DNA of 64,000 nt from Telluria antibiotica (GTDB taxonomy: Bacteria > Pseudomonadota > Gammaproteobacteria > Burkholderiales > Burkholderiaceae_D), in NCBI RefSeq assembly GCF_011682055.1, contig NZ_JAAQOM010000020.1:1-64000 (forward strand), read 5' to 3'. Position 1 is the stretch's first letter; each line of letters opens with the position of its first letter. Made by a program: the position numbers and the translations under genes. Below the pieces are notes generated by a model. It was not told the DNA's origin, did not search any database, and worked only from the letters and a program-made list of their open reading frames with translations. Shown one piece after another: positions 53,237 to 61,457 of the stretch.

Positions 53237-54148
53237 ATGCGTATCGCCACCAGCCAATACCAGGCGATGATGACTCAATCGCTCGAGGTCAACCAGGAGC
53301 GTGTCGGCTACATCTCGCAGCAGATGGCCAACGGCAACCGCATCCAGACGCCGTCCGATGATCCTGTCGACAACGTGCGCCTGTCGCGCCTGAATCGCGA
53401 GGAAGCGGCCGTCAAGCAGTATCGCAACAACATCGCCGCCGTCCAGATCCGCCTGTCGAAAAACGAAGGTTCGCTGCAGAACATGGTCAACGACATGCAC
53501 TCCGGGCGCGACCTGCTCGTGTGGGCGTCGGACGGCTCGAACACGCCGAGCGACCTGAACGCGATGGTCGTCTCGCTGACCTCGCTGCGCGACAGCCTGC
53601 TGTATTCGGCGAACGCGATCGACCAGGAAGGCCGCCACATCTTTTCCGGCACCGCGACGGACACCGCCCCGATCGCCTACGACGCCACCGCCCCGCTCGG
53701 TTCCCGCTACACCTATGCCGGCAACACGAACGACCAGCTCGTCGTGGTCGGCAACGGCATCACGCAGGTCGCCAACCAGAACGTCAAGGGCATGGAACAG
53801 CTGCTGAACCAGCTCGACCAAACGATCAGCACCTTGTCGGCCAGCGGCGTCAACGCCAACAATCCGGCCGTGCGCAGCGTCCTGAAGGCCAGCCTGGATG
53901 GGTTCGACCAGGCCATGGACCTCGTGTCGGGCAAGATCGCCGTCCTCGGCGGCCAGCAGAACATCCTGAAGACGCTGGATGCCAACCACGAGAACGTCAG
54001 CCTGTCGAACCAGAAGGCGATCTCGGACATCGGCCAGCTCGACTACGGCGCCGCCGCCATCGAACTGAGCGGCTACCAGACGGCGCTCCAGGCCAGCTAC
54101 AAGGCCTATAGCAAGATCGGCAACCTGTCCCTGTTCGCGGCACTTTGA
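53237..54148 (+). CDS. flgL: Hook-associated protein FlgL
   Basis: 303 aa flagellin-like junction protein. MRIATSQYQAMMTQSLEVNQERVGYISQQMANGNRIQTPSDDP and the C-terminal AAIELSGYQTALQASYKAYSKIGNLSLFAAL are characteristic. Stop overlaps the next start by one base. Confidence 0.95.
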   Translation: MRIATSQYQAMMTQSLEVNQERVGYISQQMANGNRIQTPSDDPVDNVRLSRLNREEAAVKQYRNNIAAVQIRLSKNEGSLQNMVNDMHSGRDLLVWASDGSNTPSDLNAMVVSLTSLRDSLLYSANAIDQEGRHIFSGTATDTAPIAYDATAPLGSRYTYAGNTNDQLVVVGNGITQVANQNVKGMEQLLNQLDQTISTLSASGVNANNPAVRSVLKASLDGFDQAMDLVSGKIAVLGGQQNILKTLDANHENVSLSNQKAISDIGQLDYGAAAIELSGYQTALQASYKAYSKIGNLSLFAAL

Positions 54149-55194
54149 TGGCCATGGATACCACGCTCAGACCCACGACCGCCGGCGGAACCGGCGGCAC
54201 CCTCGGTACGCGCACGAACGCACCGTCCCCGCTGCTTCCCGCACGGCCCACGACGCCCGTCGATGGCGCCTCGGCGTCCGCTCCCGCCGCGCCCCCGGCG
54301 ACGGCAACCCCGCTGCGCTCCGGCGGCAGCGCCGCGCAGCTCGACAGCGGCCTGCAGGACCAGGTGGCGCGCGCCCAGCAGGCGCTCGACTACCTCGACC
54401 GCGTCTCCACGCAGCTCGAGACCCTGAAGGGCGAGCTGACCGCCAAGCTGGCCGGCACCCGCAACGGCGCCCGCCTGCAGCTCGAAGCCCAGGTGCGGCA
54501 GCTGGCCAAGACGCTGACCTCGCGCCGACAGGACGGTGGCGCCAGCATCGACAGCAACCTGAACTACTCGGCGGCGCCGGCCGTGCAGCGCTTCCGCATC
54601 CGCGGCCTCGACATCGCCTCTCTGCGCAAGAGCGCGCCGCAGACGCTCTCGTTCTCGGTGGGCAGCGTCGGCGGCCCGCAGATGTCCGTCAACATCGATC
54701 CGGACCAGTCGAACCAGGACATCGCGCGCGCCCTCGACCGCACCCTCGCCCCGATGGGCGTACGGGCGCGCCTGGACGACAAGGGCGAACTCGTCTTCCT
54801 CGCATCGGAATCGGACTGGCCGGCCATCAAGGACAGCATCGGCGTGAGCGGCCGCGGGCGCGTGACGACGGAAGAAGTGCCGGCCAGCCTGGCGCCCGAC
54901 AAATGGACCGTGAACGCCGACACCGGCAACGCCGACGCCCTGCGCCAGAGCTTGCGCGAAGTGGTGCAGGCGCTCGAACGCGTGCACCGTTCGCAGGTCG
55001 CCGCCAGCGACGCCCTGGCCGCCGCCAGTGCCCAGGTGGCGGCCGCCGAGGCGCCCGCGCCGAACGTGACGCTCGCCGCCGAGGACTTCACCAAGGCCGC
55101 GGCCAGCACGGACTACGAGTCGCTGCTGGCGCTGACGTCGGCGCTGGTCGGCGTCAGCCGCGACCGGGTGCTGGCGCTGCTCGGCCTGCGCTGA
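54148..55194 (+). CDS. HAP-like protein at the lafW position
   Basis: 348 aa, last gene of the flg operon, coupled to flgL by TGATG. Ser/Pro/Ala-rich N-terminus (about 1-65), a coiled-coil segment (about 68-128), then a domain (about 165-240) with a pattern like the flagellin/HAP IN motif (LSFSVGSVGGPQMSVNID..., QDIARALDRTL..., ELVFLASESDWPAIKDSIGV), and a helical C-terminus. No signal peptide, consistent with flagellar export. In E. coli Flag-2 the gene after flgL is lafW, a putative hook-associated protein; equivalence is by position and motif only. Confidence 0.6.
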   Translation: MAMDTTLRPTTAGGTGGTLGTRTNAPSPLLPARPTTPVDGASASAPAAPPATATPLRSGGSAAQLDSGLQDQVARAQQALDYLDRVSTQLETLKGELTAKLAGTRNGARLQLEAQVRQLAKTLTSRRQDGGASIDSNLNYSAAPAVQRFRIRGLDIASLRKSAPQTLSFSVGSVGGPQMSVNIDPDQSNQDIARALDRTLAPMGVRARLDDKGELVFLASESDWPAIKDSIGVSGRGRVTTEEVPASLAPDKWTVNADTGNADALRQSLREVVQALERVHRSQVAASDALAAASAQVAAAEAPAPNVTLAAEDFTKAAASTDYESLLALTSALVGVSRDRVLALLGLR

Positions 55195-55216
55195 CACGCC
55201 CCCCACGGAACGACAC

Positions 55217-55243
55217 ACGCCCCGCCTGCCGCGGGGCGTTTTT
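55217..55243 (+). terminator. Terminator of the flg operon
   Basis: ACGCCCCGC (55217-55225), loop CTGCC, GCGGGGCGT (55231-55239), T-run to 55243. It marks the right boundary of the flagellar locus; the next operon converges on it. Confidence 0.9.
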
Positions 55244-55257
55244 CATTGCCCCGTCGC

Positions 55258-56046
55258 TCAGCGCGTGATCGGCTTGACCGTGATCGTGGTACCGCGCAGG
55301 TCGATGTCGTGGATCTCGACACTGCCGAACGTCGGCCCGGGCTGGCTGCCCACGCGGATGTTGTTGAAGCTGATCTCGCCGATCGTGCTGGGCAGGCGCA
55401 AGGTGATGGAGCCGTCCTTGTTCACCGACGCGCGCGAGTTGTCCGGATCGTAGCTGACGTCGCGCACCGTCGTATCGGCCGATAGCAGCATGGTGAGCGG
55501 ATTGAGCACCGTCGCCAGTTCGCCCAGCACGCGCACGCCGTCGTTCGGCAGCGCATGCTGCACGGCCGTCTGCAGGCCCTGCTGGCCGTTCTGCGCGGCC
55601 AGCGCGATCAGGCGCAGCTCCGCCTGGCGCGCCTGGTCGCGCAGGGCGTCGTCGTTGCGCCCCTGGGCCGACACGTCGCCCAGTTCCGCATCGCTCAGCG
55701 CGCGCATGCCGCGGCCAAATTCGCGCCCCCCTTCCCGTTCGCCCGGCAACCGCGTGGACACCGCGGCCGCCGGCGCCGCCGCCACCGCGGCGTAGGCGTG
55801 CAAGGGCCCGAGCAGCGCCGTCGCCAGCGCGGCCGCCATGCGCAGGCTGCGCTGGCGCCGCACGGCGCCGCGCACCTGGGCCTGGGTGATCAGCTTCATG
55901 TCGGCGAGGATCTCGCCCAGCCTGCGCCCGCTCTCCTGCTGCGCGCGGATCGCCGCGTCGAGCTGTTCCTGCGAGATCAGCTTCTTCTCGATCAGGATCT
56001 GGCCCAACCGGGACCTGTCCGCACGCCTCGTCATCCAGTCGCTCAT
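55258..56046 (-). CDS. MshEN-like domain fused to an exported domain
   Basis: 262 aa. Residues about 13-66 form two copies of the MshEN pattern R-L-G-x-x-L-(x)4-L-I-(x)4-[LV]-(x)2-A-(x)3-Q, the c-di-GMP-binding module usually found on PilB/GspE-type ATPases. One hydrophobic segment (about 68-90, with a possible AYA cleavage site) follows, then an exported C-terminus. The motif LSDAELGDVSAQG at about 117-129 resembles double-glycine leaders of C39-peptidase substrates. The end is beta-rich. Strong RBS (GGGGAGGG). Last gene of the five-gene operon. Function inferred only: it could sense c-di-GMP inside and act outside. Confidence 0.65.
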   Translation of the reverse strand: MSDWMTRRADRSRLGQILIEKKLISQEQLDAAIRAQQESGRRLGEILADMKLITQAQVRGAVRRQRSLRMAAALATALLGPLHAYAAVAAAPAAAVSTRLPGEREGGREFGRGMRALSDAELGDVSAQGRNDDALRDQARQAELRLIALAAQNGQQGLQTAVQHALPNDGVRVLGELATVLNPLTMLLSADTTVRDVSYDPDNSRASVNKDGSITLRLPSTIGEISFNNIRVGSQPGPTFGSVEIHDIDLRGTTITVKPITR

Positions 56047-56091
56047 GGTCTTCCCTCCCCTGTAAGGCGGCGCCCCCGCGCCGCATCGTCA

Positions 56092-56643
56092 TCACTGGCC
56101 GGCGGCCGCGCGCAGCTTCAGGCCGACGCGGTTCTGCAGGTCCGTCATCTTCGGCTGGATCTGCGCCGCATTCGCCTTGGCGACGTTCTCGCCGACCGTC
56201 TTCTTCATCTCCGGCACGACGCTCTCGAACTTCGCCAGCACGGGCGACTCGAGGATGCCCGCCAGCTGCTTCAACTCGTCCTCGCTGAATTTCTGCGCCA
56301 GCAGCGGCGCCACGCTGGCCTGCACGATCGCGTGCGTGCTCGTGCGCAGCGCGGGCGATTCCTGCTCGACGAACTTGGTCGCCTCCGCCGTGATGTCCTT
56401 CAGCGTCGCGTCCTGCTTGTCGGCCGGCACGCGGCTCTGCACCACCACGCGCGACTGGCGCAACAGGTCGGCCACGGGCGCCTGCAACATCTGGAGGCCG
56501 ACCGACTCCAGTCCCATCTTGTCCAGCACGCGCTGCACGAGCGCCTGCTTGGCCGGCGGCACGCCATTCATGCCTTCGGCGTGTGCGCCGCCGGCCAGGA
56601 GGCCCATACCGAGGACCATCGTCGCATACATCGTTCGGGACAT
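56092..56643 (-). CDS. DUF2059-like periplasmic protein
   Basis: 183 aa with signal peptide (about 1-22, ending AHA). The mature part is all-helical and matches the DUF2059 pattern, notably FSEDELKQLAGILESPVLAKFESVVPEM at about 135-162. The role of this family is unknown. The start at 56643 is favoured over 56649 by GGAG spacing. It is 15-21 bp downstream of the FadL-like gene, so probably co-transcribed. Confidence 0.7.
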   Translation of the reverse strand: MSRTMYATMVLGMGLLAGGAHAEGMNGVPPAKQALVQRVLDKMGLESVGLQMLQAPVADLLRQSRVVVQSRVPADKQDATLKDITAEATKFVEQESPALRTSTHAIVQASVAPLLAQKFSEDELKQLAGILESPVLAKFESVVPEMKKTVGENVAKANAAQIQPKMTDLQNRVGLKLRAAAGQ

Positions 56644-56664
56644 CGTCATATCTCCACGTCAAAG

Positions 56665-58302
56665 TCAGAACGGCCGCGTGTACGAGGCGCCGGCGTATTT
56701 CACGACCAGGCTGCCGGACACGTCGGTGGCCGCATAGGGGTTGTAGATCAGGTTGAAGAAGTTGTCGCAGTTGAGGTTGCAGTCGCTGCGCGCGGGGATG
56801 TTGTACGTGCCCTTCATGTAGCTGGCCGTCACGTTCACTTCGCCGCCGTTGTCGAAGCGGTAGCGCAGGCCCACGCTCTTGAGCTTCGTGTCGGGCAGCG
56901 GCGCGAGGAGGCTCATCTTGTCGCCGGGGATCGAGCTCTTGCGAGGCTCGTAGCCGAAGCGCAGCGCGAGCTTCTTCGTCAGGTTCAGCTGCGTGCCGAG
57001 GCTGTAGTTGACGACGCTCCGGAAGCCCATCTTGAACGTGGCCTCGCTCGAATTCGCATAGCCGAACAGGCGCGCCATCTCGAGCAGCTTGACGCTGCGG
57101 TCGAACCGGAACGTCAGCTGGTTCCACTGCGCCCAGTCGGCATAGCTGACGTCCGCGTTCACCTGCACGTAGTCCGTCAGCATCAGCTTCACGCCGGCCT
57201 GCACGCGCCACGGGAACGGGATCTTCGCCGTCATGTTCCCCGACTGGTATTCCGGAATCTCCTGCGGCATGCCCGTGATGGCGCCGACGACGGGCCCGAG
57301 CAGGCTGGAATTCAGGCCGCGCACGAAGCTGCGCAGCATCGGGTCGCTGTGGAACATGTACGAGCCCGTGTACGTCGTGCGCGTGCCGCCCTGATACACG
57401 ACGCCGAACGCGAACCATTTTTTCGGTTCCCACAGCACGCCCAGGTTGATCGTCGGGTCGAACGAGGCGCGCAGGTCGAAATCGATGTTGGCGGCGCGCT
57501 TGAACGGATTGACCATGCCTTCCGGACCGCCGCCGCACAGGCCGAACGTCAGCGTGTCGATCACGGTGCCGTTGCCGTCCGGGCAGACGGCCTTTTGCAA
57601 CTGGCCGACGGTGCCGAGCAGCTTGTTGGGCGCGCGGAAGTCCGTGTTGATGGCGAAGGCGGAATATGCGATCGGCACGGAGACGCCGATCTTCAGCGTG
57701 TCCGACACCTTGTACGCGGCCGCCGGCGACAGGTACACGAGGCGCTGCAGCTGCACGAGGCGGCCGTCGAAGCGCGCGGGATCGTCCGGGTCCTTGGTGC
57801 GGTCGATACTCATCGCCGCCGACAAATAGACCAACGTGCCGAACGTCCAGGGCGAGCCGGGCGCGTTGTACGACACGCCGAGGCTCGGCACCAGCACCGC
57901 GGGGAGGCGAAACTTCGGGATGCCGTAGAACGGAATCTCCAGCGCCTGGCGCACCGGCCCGCTGGACTTGCCGTTGATCGGGTCGTCCTTGAAGCCGCCG
58001 ATGTCAATGTCGGGCGCGGAGACGAAGTGGTTCGTGTTGCGGATCGCCGCGACGAACACGGCGTCGATCTTCTGCGTGCCCGTCAGGCGCGCGAGGCCGG
58101 CCGGGTTGAAGTGGATCGATTCGATGCCGGGCGGGTCGGCCGTCACCGCATTCCCCATCGCCATCGCGGTCGGGCTCGTGACCAGGTTGTCGGTGACGCC
58201 GGCATGCGCCTGGGGCGCCAGCACCGTGGCCAGGCCGGCCGCGGCGAGCGCGCGCACGAGGCGGCGCGCAGATAATGCGTTCGATGACGGCGCGACGGTC
58301 AT
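56665..58302 (-). CDS. OmpP1/FadL/TodX-family outer-membrane barrel
   Basis: 545 aa, longer than most FadL (~440). Signal peptide (about 1-34), an N-terminal hatch-like region with the family N-P-A-G motif (IHFNPAGLARL, about 64-74), then many amphipathic beta strands and a C-terminal aromatic residue (SYTRPF) as BAM signal. FadL proteins let hydrophobic molecules cross the outer membrane. Two Cys pairs occur in loops (CPDGNG...CGGG and CNLNC). It starts 10 bp after the upstream barrel gene. Confidence 0.85.
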   Translation of the reverse strand: MTVAPSSNALSARRLVRALAAAGLATVLAPQAHAGVTDNLVTSPTAMAMGNAVTADPPGIESIHFNPAGLARLTGTQKIDAVFVAAIRNTNHFVSAPDIDIGGFKDDPINGKSSGPVRQALEIPFYGIPKFRLPAVLVPSLGVSYNAPGSPWTFGTLVYLSAAMSIDRTKDPDDPARFDGRLVQLQRLVYLSPAAAYKVSDTLKIGVSVPIAYSAFAINTDFRAPNKLLGTVGQLQKAVCPDGNGTVIDTLTFGLCGGGPEGMVNPFKRAANIDFDLRASFDPTINLGVLWEPKKWFAFGVVYQGGTRTTYTGSYMFHSDPMLRSFVRGLNSSLLGPVVGAITGMPQEIPEYQSGNMTAKIPFPWRVQAGVKLMLTDYVQVNADVSYADWAQWNQLTFRFDRSVKLLEMARLFGYANSSEATFKMGFRSVVNYSLGTQLNLTKKLALRFGYEPRKSSIPGDKMSLLAPLPDTKLKSVGLRYRFDNGGEVNVTASYMKGTYNIPARSDCNLNCDNFFNLIYNPYAATDVSGSLVVKYAGASYTRPF

Positions 58303-58312
58303 GGCAGCGGCC

Positions 58313-59374
58313 TCACAGCGACAACGGCAGGCTCACGGTCAGCGACAGGTTCGGCGCGGCCGCGGTGAGGCCGGCGCCGACCGTCACGTTGACGGTGGTC
58401 TTGGGCGACATACGGTAGCCCGCGCCGATCGACAGGATGCCGGCGCTCTGCGTCTGCGTCTGCCCTTGCGCGCCGTTGTCGAATGTGAGCGTGGAGCGGG
58501 CCTGGATCGATTCCTGGAACGAGAACGATGTCGTGATCTTGTACGACAGCGCATACGCGAAGCCGAGGCCGAAGCCGAAGCTGGCGCCGGGCTTCACCTG
58601 GCGCAACGTGGTCCCGTACAGTTGCTGGCTCAGGTGCTTGGCCGTCATGCTGTAGCCCACATTGACGGAGCCGAACAGCGCGACCGGGTCGACGATGCGC
58701 GTCAGGTTGGCGCCGACGTTGAACGTGTTGACGCCGGAACCCGTGGCCAGTCCCTTGTTCACGTCAACCTTGTACGGGCTCGTGCCCGTCGCGAGGCGCA
58801 TGCCGCCCGTGATCGTGTACGCGATCTCGTCGCGCTTGACCTCCTGCGGCTGCCAGCGCACGCCGAGGCCAAGGTCGCCGATCGTGTGCGACACGCCCGA
58901 GAAGCCGGCGCCATCGGAATAACGGCTGATCAGCGGGACCGTCAAGTTGGCCGTCAGGTTGTTGCGCACGCCGTAGTCGGCCATGATCGTGTTGGTGATC
59001 GTGTGCGAGTTCGTGTTCTCGATCGAGAACAGCGTGGCCGTGCCGGACGACAGGTCGGTGTTGATCTTTTCCTGGCCGATGTACGCGTAGTTCATCTCGT
59101 AGTTCAGCTGCACCTTGCCCTTGCGGATCAGCGAGTACTGCTTGTCGACGGCGGTCAGCGTTTCCTTCAGCAGGGTCGTGTTGTCGGCATCGGTGTCCTT
59201 CTTCGCCAGCGCGTCGCGCACGGCGTCGGTCGTTGCCGGGGCGGGCGGCGTGCCCGTCGTGGCGGTGTTCAAGGTGGAAGAACTCGCCTCGTCCTGCGCG
59301 CGCGCGGGCAGCGCGGCGAACAGCAAGGTGCAAGCCAGCGCCGGCGCGGACGCCAACATTGTGGAAATCTTCAT
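58313..59374 (-). CDS. Outer-membrane barrel with helical N-terminus (FapF-like 'transporter')
   Basis: 353 aa: signal peptide (about 1-26), Thr/Pro-rich linker, a charged helix suited to coiled coil (about 50-87), then about twelve beta strands (from about 88 to the end, last strands rich in alternating Val/Leu/Thr, ending LPLSL). This architecture (short coiled coil plus 12-strand barrel) is that of FapF, the amyloid secretion pore of Pseudomonas, and of similar proteins annotated simply as transporter. The adjacent C39 peptidase strengthens the comparison. Start fixed by the signal peptide; the frame is open upstream but non-coding in character. Confidence 0.65.
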   Translation of the reverse strand: MKISTMLASAPALACTLLFAALPARAQDEASSSTLNTATTGTPPAPATTDAVRDALAKKDTDADNTTLLKETLTAVDKQYSLIRKGKVQLNYEMNYAYIGQEKINTDLSSGTATLFSIENTNSHTITNTIMADYGVRNNLTANLTVPLISRYSDGAGFSGVSHTIGDLGLGVRWQPQEVKRDEIAYTITGGMRLATGTSPYKVDVNKGLATGSGVNTFNVGANLTRIVDPVALFGSVNVGYSMTAKHLSQQLYGTTLRQVKPGASFGFGLGFAYALSYKITTSFSFQESIQARSTLTFDNGAQGQTQTQSAGILSIGAGYRMSPKTTVNVTVGAGLTAAAPNLSLTVSLPLSL

Positions 59375-59394
59375 GGTGGTCCTTCGTGATGGGT

Positions 59395-60156
59395 CTATTG
59401 TTTGCGGATCGAGATGCCGCCGAAGCCGTTCAGCAGGCGCTCGTTCCCGAGCTGCGTGTCGATCGGGCGCTGCAGGCCGCGGTCGCGGATGCGGTCCATG
59501 TCGACCACACCCAGCTCGTTGTCGGCCAGGGCCAGCTTGAGGGCGGGCGGATGGCCCTTCTGCGGATAGGCGATGAACAGTGTGTTGCGGTCCCACAGGG
59601 TGGCGAATTCCTCGACCGAGAACGTGATGTTGCCGGCCGACGGATCGGCCAGGAACACGAGGCCGCCGCGCACGCCGCGCAGCACGACGAAGTGCTTGAA
59701 GCCCGCGTAGTCGATCGGCACGATGCCCGGCGAATCGAGCGTGACCAGGTCCGACATCTCGGCGCGGAAGCCCGCGCTGTCGACGTTGATCGAGGCGAGG
59801 TAGCGCTTCATGTCGAGCAGCGAAAAGCCGCGCCGCTCGATGATCTTCTCCTTCTCGCCGAAGGCCATCATGCCTTCCATCGACTGCTGCTCGGTGACGT
59901 CGAGGCCCAGGTGGTACTTGAGGATCGTGACGAGCGCCGCCGAGCCGCAACTGTAGTCGTAGGCCTGGTGGACGATGTTTTTGTACTTGAGCTCGGAGAA
60001 CGGCTCCATCGCGACGTTCGGCACACCGACGGCGGCCACGGACATGGCGGGCGGCAGGTCGAAATGATCGAGCGGGCGGTCCTGTGCCTCGTGCCTGGCA
60101 AGCACGCCGGCCCCGCCCACGAGGACCGCGACGATCCCCAGCAGGAATGTGAACAT
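59395..60156 (-). CDS. Membrane-anchored C39-family cysteine peptidase (FapD-like)
   Basis: 253 aa. Uncleaved or cleavable N-terminal hydrophobic segment (about 2-20), then a C39 papain-like domain in the periplasm. Catalytic set visible: Gln64 and Cys70 in HQAYDYSCGSAAL, His155 in GFKHFVVLRG, Asp171 in FLADPSAGN. C39 peptidases normally form the N-terminus of ABC exporters that cut double-glycine leaders; here there are no ABC or permease domains, as in FapD and Acinetobacter fil-type peptidases. First gene of the leftward operon, 20 bp before the FapF-like gene. Confidence 0.85.
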   Translation of the reverse strand: MFTFLLGIVAVLVGGAGVLARHEAQDRPLDHFDLPPAMSVAAVGVPNVAMEPFSELKYKNIVHQAYDYSCGSAALVTILKYHLGLDVTEQQSMEGMMAFGEKEKIIERRGFSLLDMKRYLASINVDSAGFRAEMSDLVTLDSPGIVPIDYAGFKHFVVLRGVRGGLVFLADPSAGNITFSVEEFATLWDRNTLFIAYPQKGHPPALKLALADNELGVVDMDRIRDRGLQRPIDTQLGNERLLNGFGGISIRKQ

Positions 60157-60247
60157 GGTGTCTCCTTGGGGCGCTTCATGCGGCCCCTGGTATCCCGGCT
60201 CCGTTCACCTCTTGACGGGCGGACGGCGGTTTTTTTAGGCGTGCCCG

Positions 60248-60334
60248 ACGTGGTGTTTCGGCCACGTTTATTGCACTTTTTCCATATTCTGGATGCAGGC
60301 AGAGCTCGCCGATGTTATAAAACGCTATCGTTTT
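60248..60334. promoter_or_regulatory. Two palindromes between the C39 operon and an araC-type gene
   Basis: ACGTGG (60248-60253) pairs with CCACGT (60262-60267), and AAAACG (60319-60324) with CGTTTT (60329-60334). They sit in a 209-bp AT-rich divergent region, one nearer each gene, as operators would. No confident -10/-35 pair was found. Confidence 0.45.
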
Positions 60335-60365
60335 TGTAAAAAACCGCTCATTGAGGCGAGGCACC

Positions 60366-61217
60366 GTGCATACTTGGGACAGGATCAGCAATGCGTTGGG
60401 CGAGCCCGTGATCAGCATGGAGATCGGCGGCGTGCCGCTGCGGGCCGAGCGTTACATCTTCCAACTGGGCGGATGCGAAGTGCCGCCGCTCGATTCGATG
60501 GTGCTCGCCTGTCACCTGGGTGGCGCGCGCGCAACAGCCGGACGCAGCGCCGGCCGTTCGTTCGACTTCCTGGCCGGCGCCGCGACCATCTTCCAGCCCG
60601 GCTTCGCCAGCCGCTGGACGTTCTTCGGCGCGATCGACATGGCAATGTTCCACTTCCTCGACCCGGACCACGAGATGGTGCGCCAGCTGCAGCGGCTGCT
60701 TGCCGCGCGCGCCAAGTCGCCCACCTTCTCCGACCAGCTCGTGCACGCGACCGCCCAGCAGGTGCTGGCGGAGATCGCCCGCAGCAGCACGCCGAACGCG
60801 GGTTTCGTCGAGCGGGCTTCCTCGTTGATGATCGAGCAGGCGTGCCGCGTCCTGGAAGGCAAGACGGGCCGGCACCTGCCGCCGGACGCGCTGCAGCTCG
60901 GGCGCTTGCAGGGGGTGCTGGAATGGATCGGCCACAACCTGTCGAGCGAGCTGTCCAACGCCGAGCTGGCCGAGCGGGCCGGCGTGTCGGAATCGCACTT
61001 CCGCCGCATCTTCCAGGAAGCGATGGGCATGACGCCGCATCGCTATGTGTTGCGTTTACGCCTCGAACGCGTGCATGAATTACTCACCCGGACGAGCTTC
61101 TCCATCGCCCGTGTTGCGGCGCAATGCGGGTTCAACAGCCAGAGTCATATGACGGCCTGTTTTGCGGCCGCGTACGGCATAACGCCCGCTCGTGCGCGGC
61201 AACAGGCGCGCGCCTGA
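60366..61217 (+). CDS. AraC-family transcriptional regulator
   Basis: 283 aa. N-terminal effector/oligomerisation domain without a recognised ligand motif, and C-terminal double HTH (about 182-280): LSNAELAERAGVSESHFRRIFQEAMGMTPHRYVLRLRLERVHELL..., FSIARVAAQCGFNSQSHMTACFAAAYGITPARAR. GTG at 60366 is chosen because GAGGCGAGG lies just upstream. Divergent from the C39 operon, so a likely regulator of it. Confidence 0.88.
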   Translation: MHTWDRISNALGEPVISMEIGGVPLRAERYIFQLGGCEVPPLDSMVLACHLGGARATAGRSAGRSFDFLAGAATIFQPGFASRWTFFGAIDMAMFHFLDPDHEMVRQLQRLLAARAKSPTFSDQLVHATAQQVLAEIARSSTPNAGFVERASSLMIEQACRVLEGKTGRHLPPDALQLGRLQGVLEWIGHNLSSELSNAELAERAGVSESHFRRIFQEAMGMTPHRYVLRLRLERVHELLTRTSFSIARVAAQCGFNSQSHMTACFAAAYGITPARARQQARA

Positions 61218-61277
61218 AAACCCGCCTGGGTTTCATGAAAATCCCCCGTTGCGTTGCATCAAATAAAAAATCTTGCC

Positions 61278-61302
61278 TATCGAAAATGAGCGATTTTTGA
61301 TA
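61278..61302. promoter_or_regulatory. Inverted repeat upstream of second araC-type gene
   Basis: TATCGAAAAT (61278-61287), 5-nt centre, ATTTTTGATA (61293-61302): one mismatch across 10 bp. It lies in an AT-rich 240-bp gap, about 155 bp before the gene at 61458. Could be an operator or a weak hairpin. Confidence 0.35.
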
Positions 61303-61457
61303 AACACGAGGTCATTTTCCGAAGCGTTGAGATTTCGCATGCACACATAATAAAAAAGGCACCTGGGCAAAAACGAAGAATCCGGGGCCATCCGACGAGT
61401 AAGGAGACCAAGCATGAGACCAGCGCAGGACGCGTCCGCACGTACGCGGTCGCCAGC

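Noticed and set aside
55555..58275. 906-aa plus-strand ORF over the envelope operon
   Set aside because: Antisense of signal-peptide-bearing barrel genes; product is Arg/His/Ala low complexity.
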